Translations under genes and position numbers: made by a program | Shown here: in pieces, positions 15,277 through 22,091 of the stretch | Layout: every line of letters starts with the position of its first letter | How positions within the stretch are numbered: position 1 is the stretch's first letter | Assembly: GCA_964374095.1 (NCBI GenBank) | Contig: CAYJXJ010000042.1 | Coordinates: 1-29,587 of the forward strand | Direction of reading: 5' to 3' | DNA length: 29,587 bases | From: CAYJXJ01 sp964374095 | GTDB taxonomy: Bacteria > Elusimicrobiota > Elusimicrobia > UBA1565 > UBA9628 | The notes under the pieces: generated by a model | Seen by the model: the letters and a program-made list of their open reading frames with translations, nothing else | The model's database searches: none | Told to the model about the DNA's origin: nothing

Positions 15277-16397
15277 GGCTCTTCGGGCGCCGGGATGGCC
15301 GCGCCGGATTGGTAGCCGACTTCGATCCTGGCGCTGGGCTCCAGCGGCTCAACGGGGACTTCGGCGACCCACAACCGTCCGCAGTCCATGCAGCCCGGAG
15401 TCATGCCGGCGCCGACGCGCAGATGGTTCTCGCGAAGCTGCTGTTGGACGGCGCCCGTCCACATCTCCTTGATGGTCATCTTGCCGGCGAGGCCGAGCCG
15501 GTGGAACTGGCCGGTGAGGCAGGTGAAAACGAAGCCGCTCTGGTCGAGGCGGATGCGGCGATAGGGATAGTCGCACACGTAGTGTGGAGCCTTGCCCCCG
15601 GCCGCGACCGGTCCGACCCCGGCCTTCTTGCTCCCAATCAGGTCGTGGGCGTCGATGAACTCGCTGAACCCGCAGATGTCCGCCTCGAGCTCTTCTCGGA
15701 ATAGCTTCTTGAATGGGTTCATCTCGCCGATGTTCTGCGGCATGACGACCATCTGGACCTTCACGATTGGAAACGTCAGCCCGCGGGCCTTCTTGCGCCG
15801 GATGAAGGCCCTGATGTTGTCGACTACGGTTTCGAATATCCCACCCACGCGGATGCGCTCATAGGTCTCCTTGACGGGGGAGTCCACCGAAAAGATGATG
15901 CGGTGGGGTTGGGCGTCGAGAATGCGCTCGATGCGATCGTTTTGGTGCAGCAGCGTCGCGTTGGAATGCGTGAAAACGTCCGTGATATTCCGAGAGCGGG
16001 CGTAGGCTATCATCTCGGGAAGCTGCTTGTGCATCGTAGGCTCACCGTCGTGTCCCGTGAGGTGGACCGCTTGCAGGCCGTTCTCGGCGCCCTCGTCGAT
16101 CACCTTCTTATAGAGCTCGTAATCCAGGAACTTAAGGTTGGGATCGATGAACTTCCCGGAACGCCAGGCCTCACCGTCCTCGATGGCCAAGGTGCGGCGG
16201 CACATCTGACAGCTCAGGTTGCAGGCGTTGGTGACACTGACATCGAGGTTTACCGGCCACTGGCCGTAATCCCGCTGTTTGGGCCGTTCGTTCCATAAGC
16301 CACGATATTCCTTATACGCTTCGGTCTGATAGAAGGGATGCTCGTCGCAGTAAATCAGCTCGCGCTGGTGCTCGTGTCGGACTTCCTTGATGGCCAT
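15273..16397 (-). CDS. Radical SAM protein with SPASM-like C-terminal cluster region
   Basis: A 374-residue protein. C59-x3-C63-x2-C66 in the segment TNACNLSCQMC binds the radical SAM [4Fe-4S] cluster, and HLTGHDGEPTMHK provides the GGE-like strand, here with GHDGEP. Near the C-terminus, CDYPYRR, TCLTGQFHRLG and CMDCG supply cysteines in the order of a SPASM auxiliary-cluster domain. Family members modify peptides or sugars; in polysaccharide loci they are thought to catalyse dehydration, epimerisation or other C-H chemistry. It is the first gene behind the promoter at 16453-16482 and is coupled to the GT-B-like gene by a 4-bp overlap. No precursor peptide is recognisable, although the small secreted ORF just upstream is noted. 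Confidence 0.92.
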   Translation of the reverse strand: MAIKEVRHEHQRELIYCDEHPFYQTEAYKEYRGLWNERPKQRDYGQWPVNLDVSVTNACNLSCQMCRRTLAIEDGEAWRSGKFIDPNLKFLDYELYKKVIDEGAENGLQAVHLTGHDGEPTMHKQLPEMIAYARSRNITDVFTHSNATLLHQNDRIERILDAQPHRIIFSVDSPVKETYERIRVGGIFETVVDNIRAFIRRKKARGLTFPIVKVQMVVMPQNIGEMNPFKKLFREELEADICGFSEFIDAHDLIGSKKAGVGPVAAGGKAPHYVCDYPYRRIRLDQSGFVFTCLTGQFHRLGLAGKMTIKEMWTGAVQQQLRENHLRVGAGMTPGCMDCGRLWVAEVPVEPLEPSARIEVGYQSGAAIPAPEEP

Positions 16398-16452
16398 CGG
16401 GGGTTATGACGGGGGGTGCGGCTGGAAGCGATCCCCGAAAGAACGCGTGTAG

Positions 16453-16482
16453 ATTATACCACGACGGGGACGGTCCGGGCAA
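16453..16482 (-). promoter_or_regulatory. Sigma-70-type extended -10 promoter of the radical SAM operon
   Basis: The minus strand carries TTGCCC (16482-16477), an 18-bp spacer and a perfect TATAAT (16458-16453) preceded by TGG, an extended -10. Transcription would start near 16446, giving a leader of about 49 nt before the ATG at 16397. It is the best promoter match in the window. Confidence 0.7.
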
Positions 16483-16501
16483 TAGCTCAGCAACCTAATA
16501 A

Positions 16502-16729
16502 TCACCCAGTCTTTCCGAAGGGCTGTGCGCTGGATCCATCGGCGGGTCCTGGACCAAGTTGTTCTGTAAGAAATTCAAGGGCGTTTCCGGCCTGCCATTC
16601 ATAGGCAGTTTTACCCCGGCCCGCGTCGGCCTTCGGCGGCGGCTCTCCTTGGACGGCGATGGCAACGTGCTGAAAGAGGGTGAGAATAAGGGCCGACGCC
16701 GCCCATCCCCAGCGTCTTCCAAATCTCAT
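16502..16729 (-). CDS. Small putative secreted protein
   Basis: A 75-codon frame between the cytidylyltransferase (stop at 16757) and the promoter at 16453-16482. It starts MRFGRRWGWAASALILTLF, a positively charged start and a hydrophobic core, followed by QHVAIAVQ, which offers an AxA-type signal peptidase site after residue 25 or so. The mature part of about 50 residues is hydrophilic (GKTAYEWQAGNALEFL, then a Gly/Pro/Ser-rich end). No family is recognised and no good ribosome site is visible, but the signal peptide pattern and the fit between flanking elements favour a real gene. It could be the last gene of the cytidylyltransferase transcript, 27 bp downstream. Confidence 0.45.
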   Translation of the reverse strand: MRFGRRWGWAASALILTLFQHVAIAVQGEPPPKADAGRGKTAYEWQAGNALEFLTEQLGPGPADGSSAQPFGKTG

Positions 16730-16756
16730 CGTCGCCGCTGCCGGTTCACTCCACCC

Positions 16757-17596
16757 TCAGGGCGTGCGGGCCCTCGGGGCCGGCGCGCCCGCGCGCCCCT
16801 CGCGAACCGCCAACTCGCGGAAGAAGGCAAGCTCCCCGCGGTAGTCTGGGTAGTTCAGGGCGGACTCGGCGACGAGGAAGTCGAACGGGGTGTCCACGTT
16901 GATGGAGTTGGCCTCCGGCATTTCGAAGGCGCAAATACGGTTTCCCAGTATCGAACTCTGGTCCCGGAGCGTGGTGAGGCGCGACAGATAGATTGTGCCG
17001 TTGCGGATGTAGGCGGGCGGGGTCAGGTCCTGGCGGCGCGACCCGTCCGGCTCGGGTACGCAGAAATCCTCCAGCCATAGTCCTTCTCGAAGCTTCTTGA
17101 TGCGCGCCGGATGATGGTCATGCAGGCGGGCGATCGCCACGACGCAAGAGGCCGAGGGTTGGCTCTCGAGCAGGGCGATCGCTTGTGCGATATGCTCCGG
17201 CGTGCGAAAGGGGGCGGTCGGCTGCAGGACCATTACCGCGTCGAAGGGGGGTAGGCCTCGCCCGGAATACCAGTCCAGGGCATGCATCATTCCAGGTCGG
17301 GTCGGGCTTTCCGCCTGAGACAATTCCGCGGGGCGCCGGTAGTCGGTCCGGACGCCAAACGGCGCCAGAATCCTGAGGTATTCGGGAGAGTCCGTGGATA
17401 CCAGCAGTTCCGCGAACGCGCCGCTCGCCTGGGCCGCGCGGATGGTGTAGGCGGCCAGCGGGAGGCCGCACAGGGGCCGTATGTTCTTGTCCGGGACCGA
17501 GACCGACCCGGAGCGGGCCGGGATGTAACCGAGGACTCTTATCGGGACTCCCTTCCTCGGCGCGAACTTTCCATGGGACTCAGCCCATGATATCAT
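16757..17596 (-). CDS. CMP-N-acylneuraminate cytidylyltransferase family protein (CMP-sugar synthetase)
   Basis: The nucleotidyltransferase motif IPARSGSVSVPDKN (about 25-38 from the ATG), TDSPEYL, AESPTRPGMM and LQPTAPFRTPEHI match the family that activates sialic, legionaminic or pseudaminic acid or Kdo with CTP. The first in-frame ATG is 17596, giving 279 residues, but the 18 extra residues do not resemble the family start. A strong AGGAAGGGAG (17557-17548) sits five bases ahead of an in-frame ATA (17542-17540) exactly where homologues begin, so a 261-residue product from an AUA start is an alternative. It lies back-to-back with the aminotransferase gene. The enzyme implies a CMP-activated acidic sugar in the glycan. 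Confidence 0.87.
   Translation of the reverse strand: MISWAESHGKFAPRKGVPIRVLGYIPARSGSVSVPDKNIRPLCGLPLAAYTIRAAQASGAFAELLVSTDSPEYLRILAPFGVRTDYRRPAELSQAESPTRPGMMHALDWYSGRGLPPFDAVMVLQPTAPFRTPEHIAQAIALLESQPSASCVVAIARLHDHHPARIKKLREGLWLEDFCVPEPDGSRRQDLTPPAYIRNGTIYLSRLTTLRDQSSILGNRICAFEMPEANSINVDTPFDFLVAESALNYPDYRGELAFFRELAVREGRAGAPAPRARTP
17548..17557 (-). promoter_or_regulatory. Strong Shine-Dalgarno site before a possible ATA start
   Basis: AGGAAGGGAG on the minus strand, complementary to the 16S rRNA tail, lies inside the annotated reading frame and five bases before an ATA codon that coincides with the family-typical start of the cytidylyltransferase. Confidence 0.45.
17568..17596 (+). promoter_or_regulatory. 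Promoter of the aminotransferase gene
   Basis: TTTCCA (17568-17573), a 17-bp spacer and TATCAT (17591-17596) preceded by TGA form a promoter with an extended -10. Transcription would start about 3 bp before the ATG at 17606, so the mRNA would be almost leaderless. The site lies over the first codons of the divergent cytidylyltransferase if that gene starts at 17596. Confidence 0.5.
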
Positions 17597-17605
17597 ATCC
17601 CCCTG

Positions 17606-18994
17606 ATGCCTAAGAAACTCGCCTTGTTGGGCGGTCGTCCGATCCGCACGCGTCCTTTTAGCCCCTCGGGAGCGACCGATCGGGAGGAGATTTCCGCCGT
17701 CATGGAGGTGTTTCGACGGGGCGAATTCTCTCGGTATTCCGGGGGAGGTTTGCCGGATCTAGAAAGGGTCCTTGCCCTTAAGAGCGCCGCGGCGGTTTCC
17801 CACCCGTTGCCGTACTGGAACTTCCTGGGCGGAGAGGTCGTCCGTCGTTTCGAGGCGGACTTCGCGGCTGCGTTCGGCATGGACTATGCCGTCGCCGTCA
17901 ACTCCGCGACTTCGGGCCTTTCCGTGGCCCTGGCCGCGGCCGACATCGGCCCCGGAGACGAGGTCATCACTCCGGCGCTGACCTTCACCGCCACGACTAC
18001 CAGCATCCTGCTCTTCAACTCCATCCCGGTCTTCGCCGACGTCGACCCGCGCTCCTGCTGTCTAGATCCAGGCCAGGTGGAGGCCGCGGTCACCAAGCGC
18101 ACTAAGGCCATCCTCGTGGTTCACCTGCTGGGCAACACGGCGGACATGGACCGCATCAACGCGATCGCCCGCAAACACCGTCTCGTCGTCATCGAGGATG
18201 TCGCGCAAGCACCCGGCTCCAAATATAAAGGCCGGTGGGCCGGGAGCCACTCCGACGCTTCGGTCTTCAGCTTCCAAGAGACCAAGAACATGATGACCGG
18301 AGAGGGCGGGATGATCCTGACCAATAAACCGGCGCTGGCGCGCAAGTGTCGCCTAATCCGAAACCACGGAGAGTTCGCCATGGCTTCGGACCAGCCCTTG
18401 GACGAGTTAGTCAACGTGGTGGGATGCAATTTTCGCATGACGGAGCTGACGGCGGCGGTGGGCGTCGCCCAACTCAAGAAGCTCAAGTCCAGGAACGACT
18501 GGCGCAACGACAACGCCGCCTACCTGGAGGAGCGGCTTTCAAAGCTCCCCTGGCTGCGTTTCAACCCCGCCCCCAAGCACTGCGAGCGGGTCGTTCACCT
18601 GAGCTCGATGGACTATGACGAGAAGGCCGCGGGCGTCCCCAAGCGTGTGATGGTGACGGCCCTGCAGAAAGAAGGGATTCCGGTCTCAGGGGGCTATCCG
18701 CGTCTAACCTATCACAATCCGCTCTTCCAGAAGCGCATCGCCTTCGGCCGAAACGGCTGCCCGTTCACCTGCGGCCTCGAGGCCGGCGAGGCGCCACGCC
18801 GCTATCCCCGGGGCCTCAACCCCGTGGCCGAGGAGCTAATCGCCAAAAAGCACATCTGGTTCTACCACATCAACTTTCCGAACAATCACGAGGACATGGA
18901 CGACGCGGCGCGCGCATTCTTCAAGGTTCATGAGAACCTCGGGGATCTCATGAAGCTCGACGAAAGAAGCCTCGTTACGGCCTACGGCCGCTAG
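17606..18994 (+). CDS. DegT/DnrJ/EryC1/StrS family PLP-dependent sugar aminotransferase
   Basis: A 462-residue aminotransferase of fold type I. Landmarks: NSATSGLSVAL (99-109) for phosphate binding, TPALTFTATTTSILL, IEDVAQAPG with D198 for the PLP nitrogen, and SFQETKNMMTGEGG with K227 as the Schiff-base lysine. Typical members (about 370-400) are shorter; the extra length lies mostly in an N-terminal segment of about 70 residues ahead of the FLGGEVVRRFEADFAAAFG helix and in the C-terminal region. Such enzymes transaminate keto-sugars, usually after a dehydrogenase or dehydratase; the two Gfo/Idh/MocA proteins nearby are candidate partners. It is one of two plus-strand genes and has its own promoter. 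Its last 20 bp overlap the convergent oxidoreductase. Confidence 0.92.
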   Translation: MPKKLALLGGRPIRTRPFSPSGATDREEISAVMEVFRRGEFSRYSGGGLPDLERVLALKSAAAVSHPLPYWNFLGGEVVRRFEADFAAAFGMDYAVAVNSATSGLSVALAAADIGPGDEVITPALTFTATTTSILLFNSIPVFADVDPRSCCLDPGQVEAAVTKRTKAILVVHLLGNTADMDRINAIARKHRLVVIEDVAQAPGSKYKGRWAGSHSDASVFSFQETKNMMTGEGGMILTNKPALARKCRLIRNHGEFAMASDQPLDELVNVVGCNFRMTELTAAVGVAQLKKLKSRNDWRNDNAAYLEERLSKLPWLRFNPAPKHCERVVHLSSMDYDEKAAGVPKRVMVTALQKEGIPVSGGYPRLTYHNPLFQKRIAFGRNGCPFTCGLEAGEAPRRYPRGLNPVAEELIAKKHIWFYHINFPNNHEDMDDAARAFFKVHENLGDLMKLDERSLVTAYGR

Positions 18995-19940
18995 CTCGGC
19001 GGCAGAGGCGCAGGGCCGCGAGGGCGTCCATTGGGGTGCAGGAGGGCCGGCCACCCCGATCCAGGCAGTTGGAGAGTTCGGCGACGGCCGACACCATGCA
19101 GCGGCGCCATTGAGTCTCGTTGATTGCCGCCCGACGGAGCATTTGGAAGAGGCCGTAATGCGGCTCGGAGGTTCGGTTGAAGCGCTGGAGCTCCTGGCCT
19201 CGTTGTGAGATCACGAGCCGTCCCCTCTCGGCGAGGATGTCCGCTTCAATGAAAACATAGGCGGTCGTGGGCACATGCAGGAAGTGGGCCCAGAAGCCGC
19301 CGGGAAACCGGAGGCTGAAGTCGGCGCCCGGATCATTGCCCCCCGAGCCGTATCGGCGAAGAGGGCGCACCTCCCGGGGCTCTCCCCAGAACCAACGGGT
19401 CAGGTCCACGAGATGGCTTCCGTTGCCGTAAACCCCCTTGGTGTAGCGGAGCACCGCATGCAGGACCCGGCCGTACTTATTGGCCCGTAACTCCTCGCGC
19501 GCGTGTCGGAGAGTCGGATTCCACCGTCTGAAGTAGTTGACCGCGACCAGGTGTTTCCGGGCGAGCCGTGCCAGTCGGGCGGCGTCCGCCACATTCGCGG
19601 CGAGGGGTTTCTCGAGAAAGTACGCCCGGACCCCTCGACGCCGGGCTTCATTAAAGGCCGCCGGCTGGGCCGCCGGCGGAAGACAGACGCTGAGAATATC
19701 GATAGGCTCCTCGGCCAGCATCCGTCCGTAGTCCGTGTAGAGGCGCCGGATGCCCCATTTTCGGCCGAACGCGGCGAGGCGGGGGCGATTCGTGTCGGCC
19801 GCGGCCACCAGGCGCGTGCGCGGGCAGGCCCGGTAGGCGCCCGCGTGGCTGAGACCCCAGCCGCGGCGCGGTCCGGGGTCGTAGCCTCCTCCTATGTCCC
19901 CGCAGCCGATGAGGGCGCAGCGGTAGATCCTGGCGCTCAT
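18975..19940 (-). CDS. Gfo/Idh/MocA family NAD(P)-dependent oxidoreductase
   Basis: A 321-residue protein with the Rossmann motif IGCGDIGGGYD (11-21), the conserved EKP (110-112, in YFLEKPLA) and GNGSHLVDLTRWFWG, which contains the catalytic histidine/aspartate pair of the C-terminal domain. The family oxidises or reduces sugar hydroxyls, often at C3 of UDP-sugars or on inositols. ATG at 19940 overlaps the upstream FemAB-like gene as ATGA. Its 3' end overlaps the convergent aminotransferase by 20 bp. Pairing with the aminotransferase would give an oxidation-then-amination route to an amino sugar, as in GnnA/GnnB or WlbA/WlbE; the match is by family only. Confidence 0.9.
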   Translation of the reverse strand: MSARIYRCALIGCGDIGGGYDPGPRRGWGLSHAGAYRACPRTRLVAAADTNRPRLAAFGRKWGIRRLYTDYGRMLAEEPIDILSVCLPPAAQPAAFNEARRRGVRAYFLEKPLAANVADAARLARLARKHLVAVNYFRRWNPTLRHAREELRANKYGRVLHAVLRYTKGVYGNGSHLVDLTRWFWGEPREVRPLRRYGSGGNDPGADFSLRFPGGFWAHFLHVPTTAYVFIEADILAERGRLVISQRGQELQRFNRTSEPHYGLFQMLRRAAINETQWRRCMVSAVAELSNCLDRGGRPSCTPMDALAALRLCRRASGRRP

Positions 19941-21046
19941 GTCGATTGCGGGGGGGCCCGCAAGCGCTCGGCGAGACGGCGGCCGTAGCTTTGCACACGC
20001 GCTCGGAAAATTTCCTCCATGTACCTGGTGGAGTAGAATTTCTCTCCGATGAACAGGGGGAGAGTCACGCCGCCGAAGCCGCGCTTGAAGCGGCTGATCC
20101 CCTTGTCCTTCTCCGAAGGGTCGTCATGGATTGTCGCCTCGCAGCGCTGTGTTCCCGTCTCGTAGAACTCGATTCCCGCGGCCTTGAGGTGCCGCATAAG
20201 GTCCCATTGGATCGCGTGGGCGACCGGGCAAAACTCGAAGCCGGGCTCGTTGGCGCCGAGGAAGTATATCGCCTGTTTTTTATAGAGGACGGCGGTCGCG
20301 CAGCCCACATCACGGCCTTCGTGGCGAGCCACGCCCATGATGGCGAGGCCCGAGCGGAGATACTTGTGGAGTAGATCGAAGGTGGTCTGGGGTCGGGTCG
20401 CCTTGCCGGCCGCCTTGAAATAGAAGCGCTGGAAGTTCTCGAAGACTTCCTTGGTGATGCTGCGGTGGTCGTAGATTTGCAGGGCCAGCAGGGCCTCACC
20501 CTTGCGGACCGCGCGACGATGATTCTCGTCAAAGTCCTCGAAAAGGTCGTCCTCCGGGCGGCGCAAGTCGATGACCTGAGTGCTTAGGGAAATGTCGTTG
20601 AAGCCGTGCCTGGCAAGAAAATTGACATAAGGTCGCGACGGATCGTAGCCCGGGGTCCAGGCGATCCGCATGACGAGCCGCGTCACGCCGTTTTCCGCCG
20701 CGATCCGGTCGATCTCGCTAAAGATGGTTTTGTAAACGGCGTTGGCTTTAGCCCTGCGGAAGTCTTGGCTCACGACCGGCGCGGGGACGTAGAAGCCGCC
20801 GTAGGACATCTGGCGCACCGGCTCGCTGCCCTCCTCAAGGGGAGTGTCCACCGTCAGGGGCGCGATGGCCGCGATGCGCCCGTTCTCCTCGAGGAAAAAG
20901 GAATGATTGGCGCTCTTGATGGAAAAAGAGCAGTCCAGGGCGTGCTGAATCCGATACGAGGTGTGCCAGAACCACGCCAGGGGATTGTTGAGGCAGAATT
21001 CGTCCCATCGGTCCGTGTGGGAGTCCTCGAAACGGACGATTGTCAT
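19937..21046 (-). CDS. FemAB/GNAT-like acyltransferase
   Basis: A 369-residue soluble protein of the FemAB/BioF2-like acetyltransferase type: a first half with FWHTSYRIQHAL, PLTVDTPL and MSYGGFYVPAPV, then DFDENHRRAVRKGE, the characteristic stretch linking the two GNAT-like halves, AATAVLYKKQAIYFLGA-like core strands (here CATAVLYKKQAIYFLGANE), and a C-terminal IEFYETGTQR and FKRGFGG segment. Relatives attach amino acids or acyl groups to peptidoglycan precursors or to amino sugars in surface glycans. In this setting N-acylation of an amino sugar made by the aminotransferase is plausible. ATG at 21046 has no clear ribosome site; its leader contains strong hairpins. Confidence 0.83.
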   Translation of the reverse strand: MTIVRFEDSHTDRWDEFCLNNPLAWFWHTSYRIQHALDCSFSIKSANHSFFLEENGRIAAIAPLTVDTPLEEGSEPVRQMSYGGFYVPAPVVSQDFRRAKANAVYKTIFSEIDRIAAENGVTRLVMRIAWTPGYDPSRPYVNFLARHGFNDISLSTQVIDLRRPEDDLFEDFDENHRRAVRKGEALLALQIYDHRSITKEVFENFQRFYFKAAGKATRPQTTFDLLHKYLRSGLAIMGVARHEGRDVGCATAVLYKKQAIYFLGANEPGFEFCPVAHAIQWDLMRHLKAAGIEFYETGTQRCEATIHDDPSEKDKGISRFKRGFGGVTLPLFIGEKFYSTRYMEEIFRARVQSYGRRLAERLRAPPQST

Positions 21047-21060
21047 GATTCAATGGGGCG

Positions 21061-21124
21061 GGCCGCCGCCCCCTTCGGGGTGGGAGGGCGGCCTCCCTTC
21101 GGGGACGGCGGGCCCTTGCCCGCC
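21061..21124. other. GC-rich hairpin cluster with two CTTCGG tetraloop motifs
   Basis: GGCCGCC (21061-21067) pairs with GGCGGCC (21087-21093), enclosing CCC-TTCG-GGG. The decamer CCCTTCGGGG occurs twice, at 21071-21080 and 21095-21104. A third hairpin has a perfect 7-bp stem GGCGGGC/GCCCGCC with a CCTT loop (21107-21124). The cluster lies in the divergent spacer, within the leader of the FemAB-like gene if the promoter at 21142-21150 is used. Neither strand has a T run after it, so terminator function is not supported. A REP-like palindrome is possible. Confidence 0.55.
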
Positions 21125-21141
21125 GGGGTGCGCATGGTCAC

Positions 21142-21150
21142 TGTATACCA
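21142..21150 (-). promoter_or_regulatory. Extended -10 promoter element TGGTATACA
   Basis: The minus strand reads AAATGGTATACAG, an extended -10 (TGG + TATACA) about 96-105 bp upstream of the ATG at 21046. It shares AAATGGTA with the elements at 11506 and 12808. No -35 match is visible. The core GTATAC is palindromic and could also serve the divergent plus-strand gene. Confidence 0.45.
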
Positions 21151-21219
21151 TTTCCCACGCCGCGTGGGCCCGGACTGCGCGCGAGGGCCGGAGTAAATGG
21201 TTTGATACCCGAAGAGAAC

Positions 21220-22086
21220 ATGATCAGGATCGGCATCGTCGGCGCTGAGAGTTCGCACAGTCTGACGTTGGCCAGGGCTCTCAATAAGGACGCGGCCGTC
21301 GCGGGGGCGCGCGTGGAAATGATCTGGGGAGAGACTCCGGCGTTGGCTCGTCGAGTCGCCGCCGCCGGGGGGATCGGGCGGATCGTTCGGCGGCCGGAAG
21401 ATCTCATCGGCGTAGTCGACGCCGCGGTGGTCGCCCACCGTGACGGGCGTCGGCATCTGCCGGCGGCCTGGCCCTTGCTGCGCGCCGGGATGCCGCTTTT
21501 CATCGATAAGCCCTTCTGCGCCGGCGTGCGCGAGGGTCATCGGTTCCTGAAAGAGGCCGCGCGCCGCCGCGTGGCGGTGGCCTCCTACGGCGTTATGCCG
21601 TTACAAAGAAGCTTCCTCGCGTTCAGGAGTCGACTGGCGGGCCTGGGACGCTTGCGGACCCTGACGACCACCGGGCCCGCGGACTTGAAATCGAAATACG
21701 GCGGCCTCTTTTTCTATGGCGTGCATCAGGCGGACATGCTCGCTCGGCTGGCGGGGGTGGATGCGAGGGAGGTATCGTTTAATCGTTCGGGCTCCGGCGG
21801 CGCCGCCACCGTCTGGTACGCCGGAGGGTTGGTCGCCACCATGAACCTGGTCAGCGGCAAGTGTCCGGGATTCCACATCACCGCCTCCGGTGAGCGGGGT
21901 TTTCTCGCGGGTGAAATATCGCGTGACCGCTGCGCGTTCCTACCCGGCATCCGCCGCTTTGTCGCGATGTTCCGCGGCGGGCGGCCGCCTTACACGACGC
22001 GGGAGACGTTGGCCCCGATCGCCGTCATGGAGGCTGTCGTGCGGTCGCTGCGCAGCGGCCGCCGAGAGCGCGTTCCCCAGTTCTGA
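21220..22086 (+). CDS. Gfo/Idh/MocA-like oxidoreductase
   Basis: A 288-residue protein: IRIGIVGAESSHSL (2-15) is a modified Rossmann loop, FIDKPF (94-99) replaces the usual EKP with DKP, and GGLFFYGVHQADMLARLAG resembles the C-terminal catalytic helix with a histidine. It is shorter than typical members (330-390), and the GxGxxG loop is degenerate (GIVGAES), so cofactor binding may differ. A TTG at 21202 gives six more residues, but ATG at 21220, preceded by GAAGAGA, fits the family start. It diverges from the FemAB-like gene and converges with the WD40 gene, leaving five bases between their ends. A role in sugar oxidation is inferred. Confidence 0.87.
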   Translation: MIRIGIVGAESSHSLTLARALNKDAAVAGARVEMIWGETPALARRVAAAGGIGRIVRRPEDLIGVVDAAVVAHRDGRRHLPAAWPLLRAGMPLFIDKPFCAGVREGHRFLKEAARRRVAVASYGVMPLQRSFLAFRSRLAGLGRLRTLTTTGPADLKSKYGGLFFYGVHQADMLARLAGVDAREVSFNRSGSGGAATVWYAGGLVATMNLVSGKCPGFHITASGERGFLAGEISRDRCAFLPGIRRFVAMFRGGRPPYTTRETLAPIAVMEAVVRSLRSGRRERVPQF

Positions 22087-22091
22087 GGGAC

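Noticed and set aside
16495..16722. Alternative 75-codon minus-strand frame overlapping the small secreted ORF
   Set aside because: It is Arg/Pro/Ser-rich without a hydrophobic core; the overlapping frame at 16502-16729 has a proper signal-peptide pattern.
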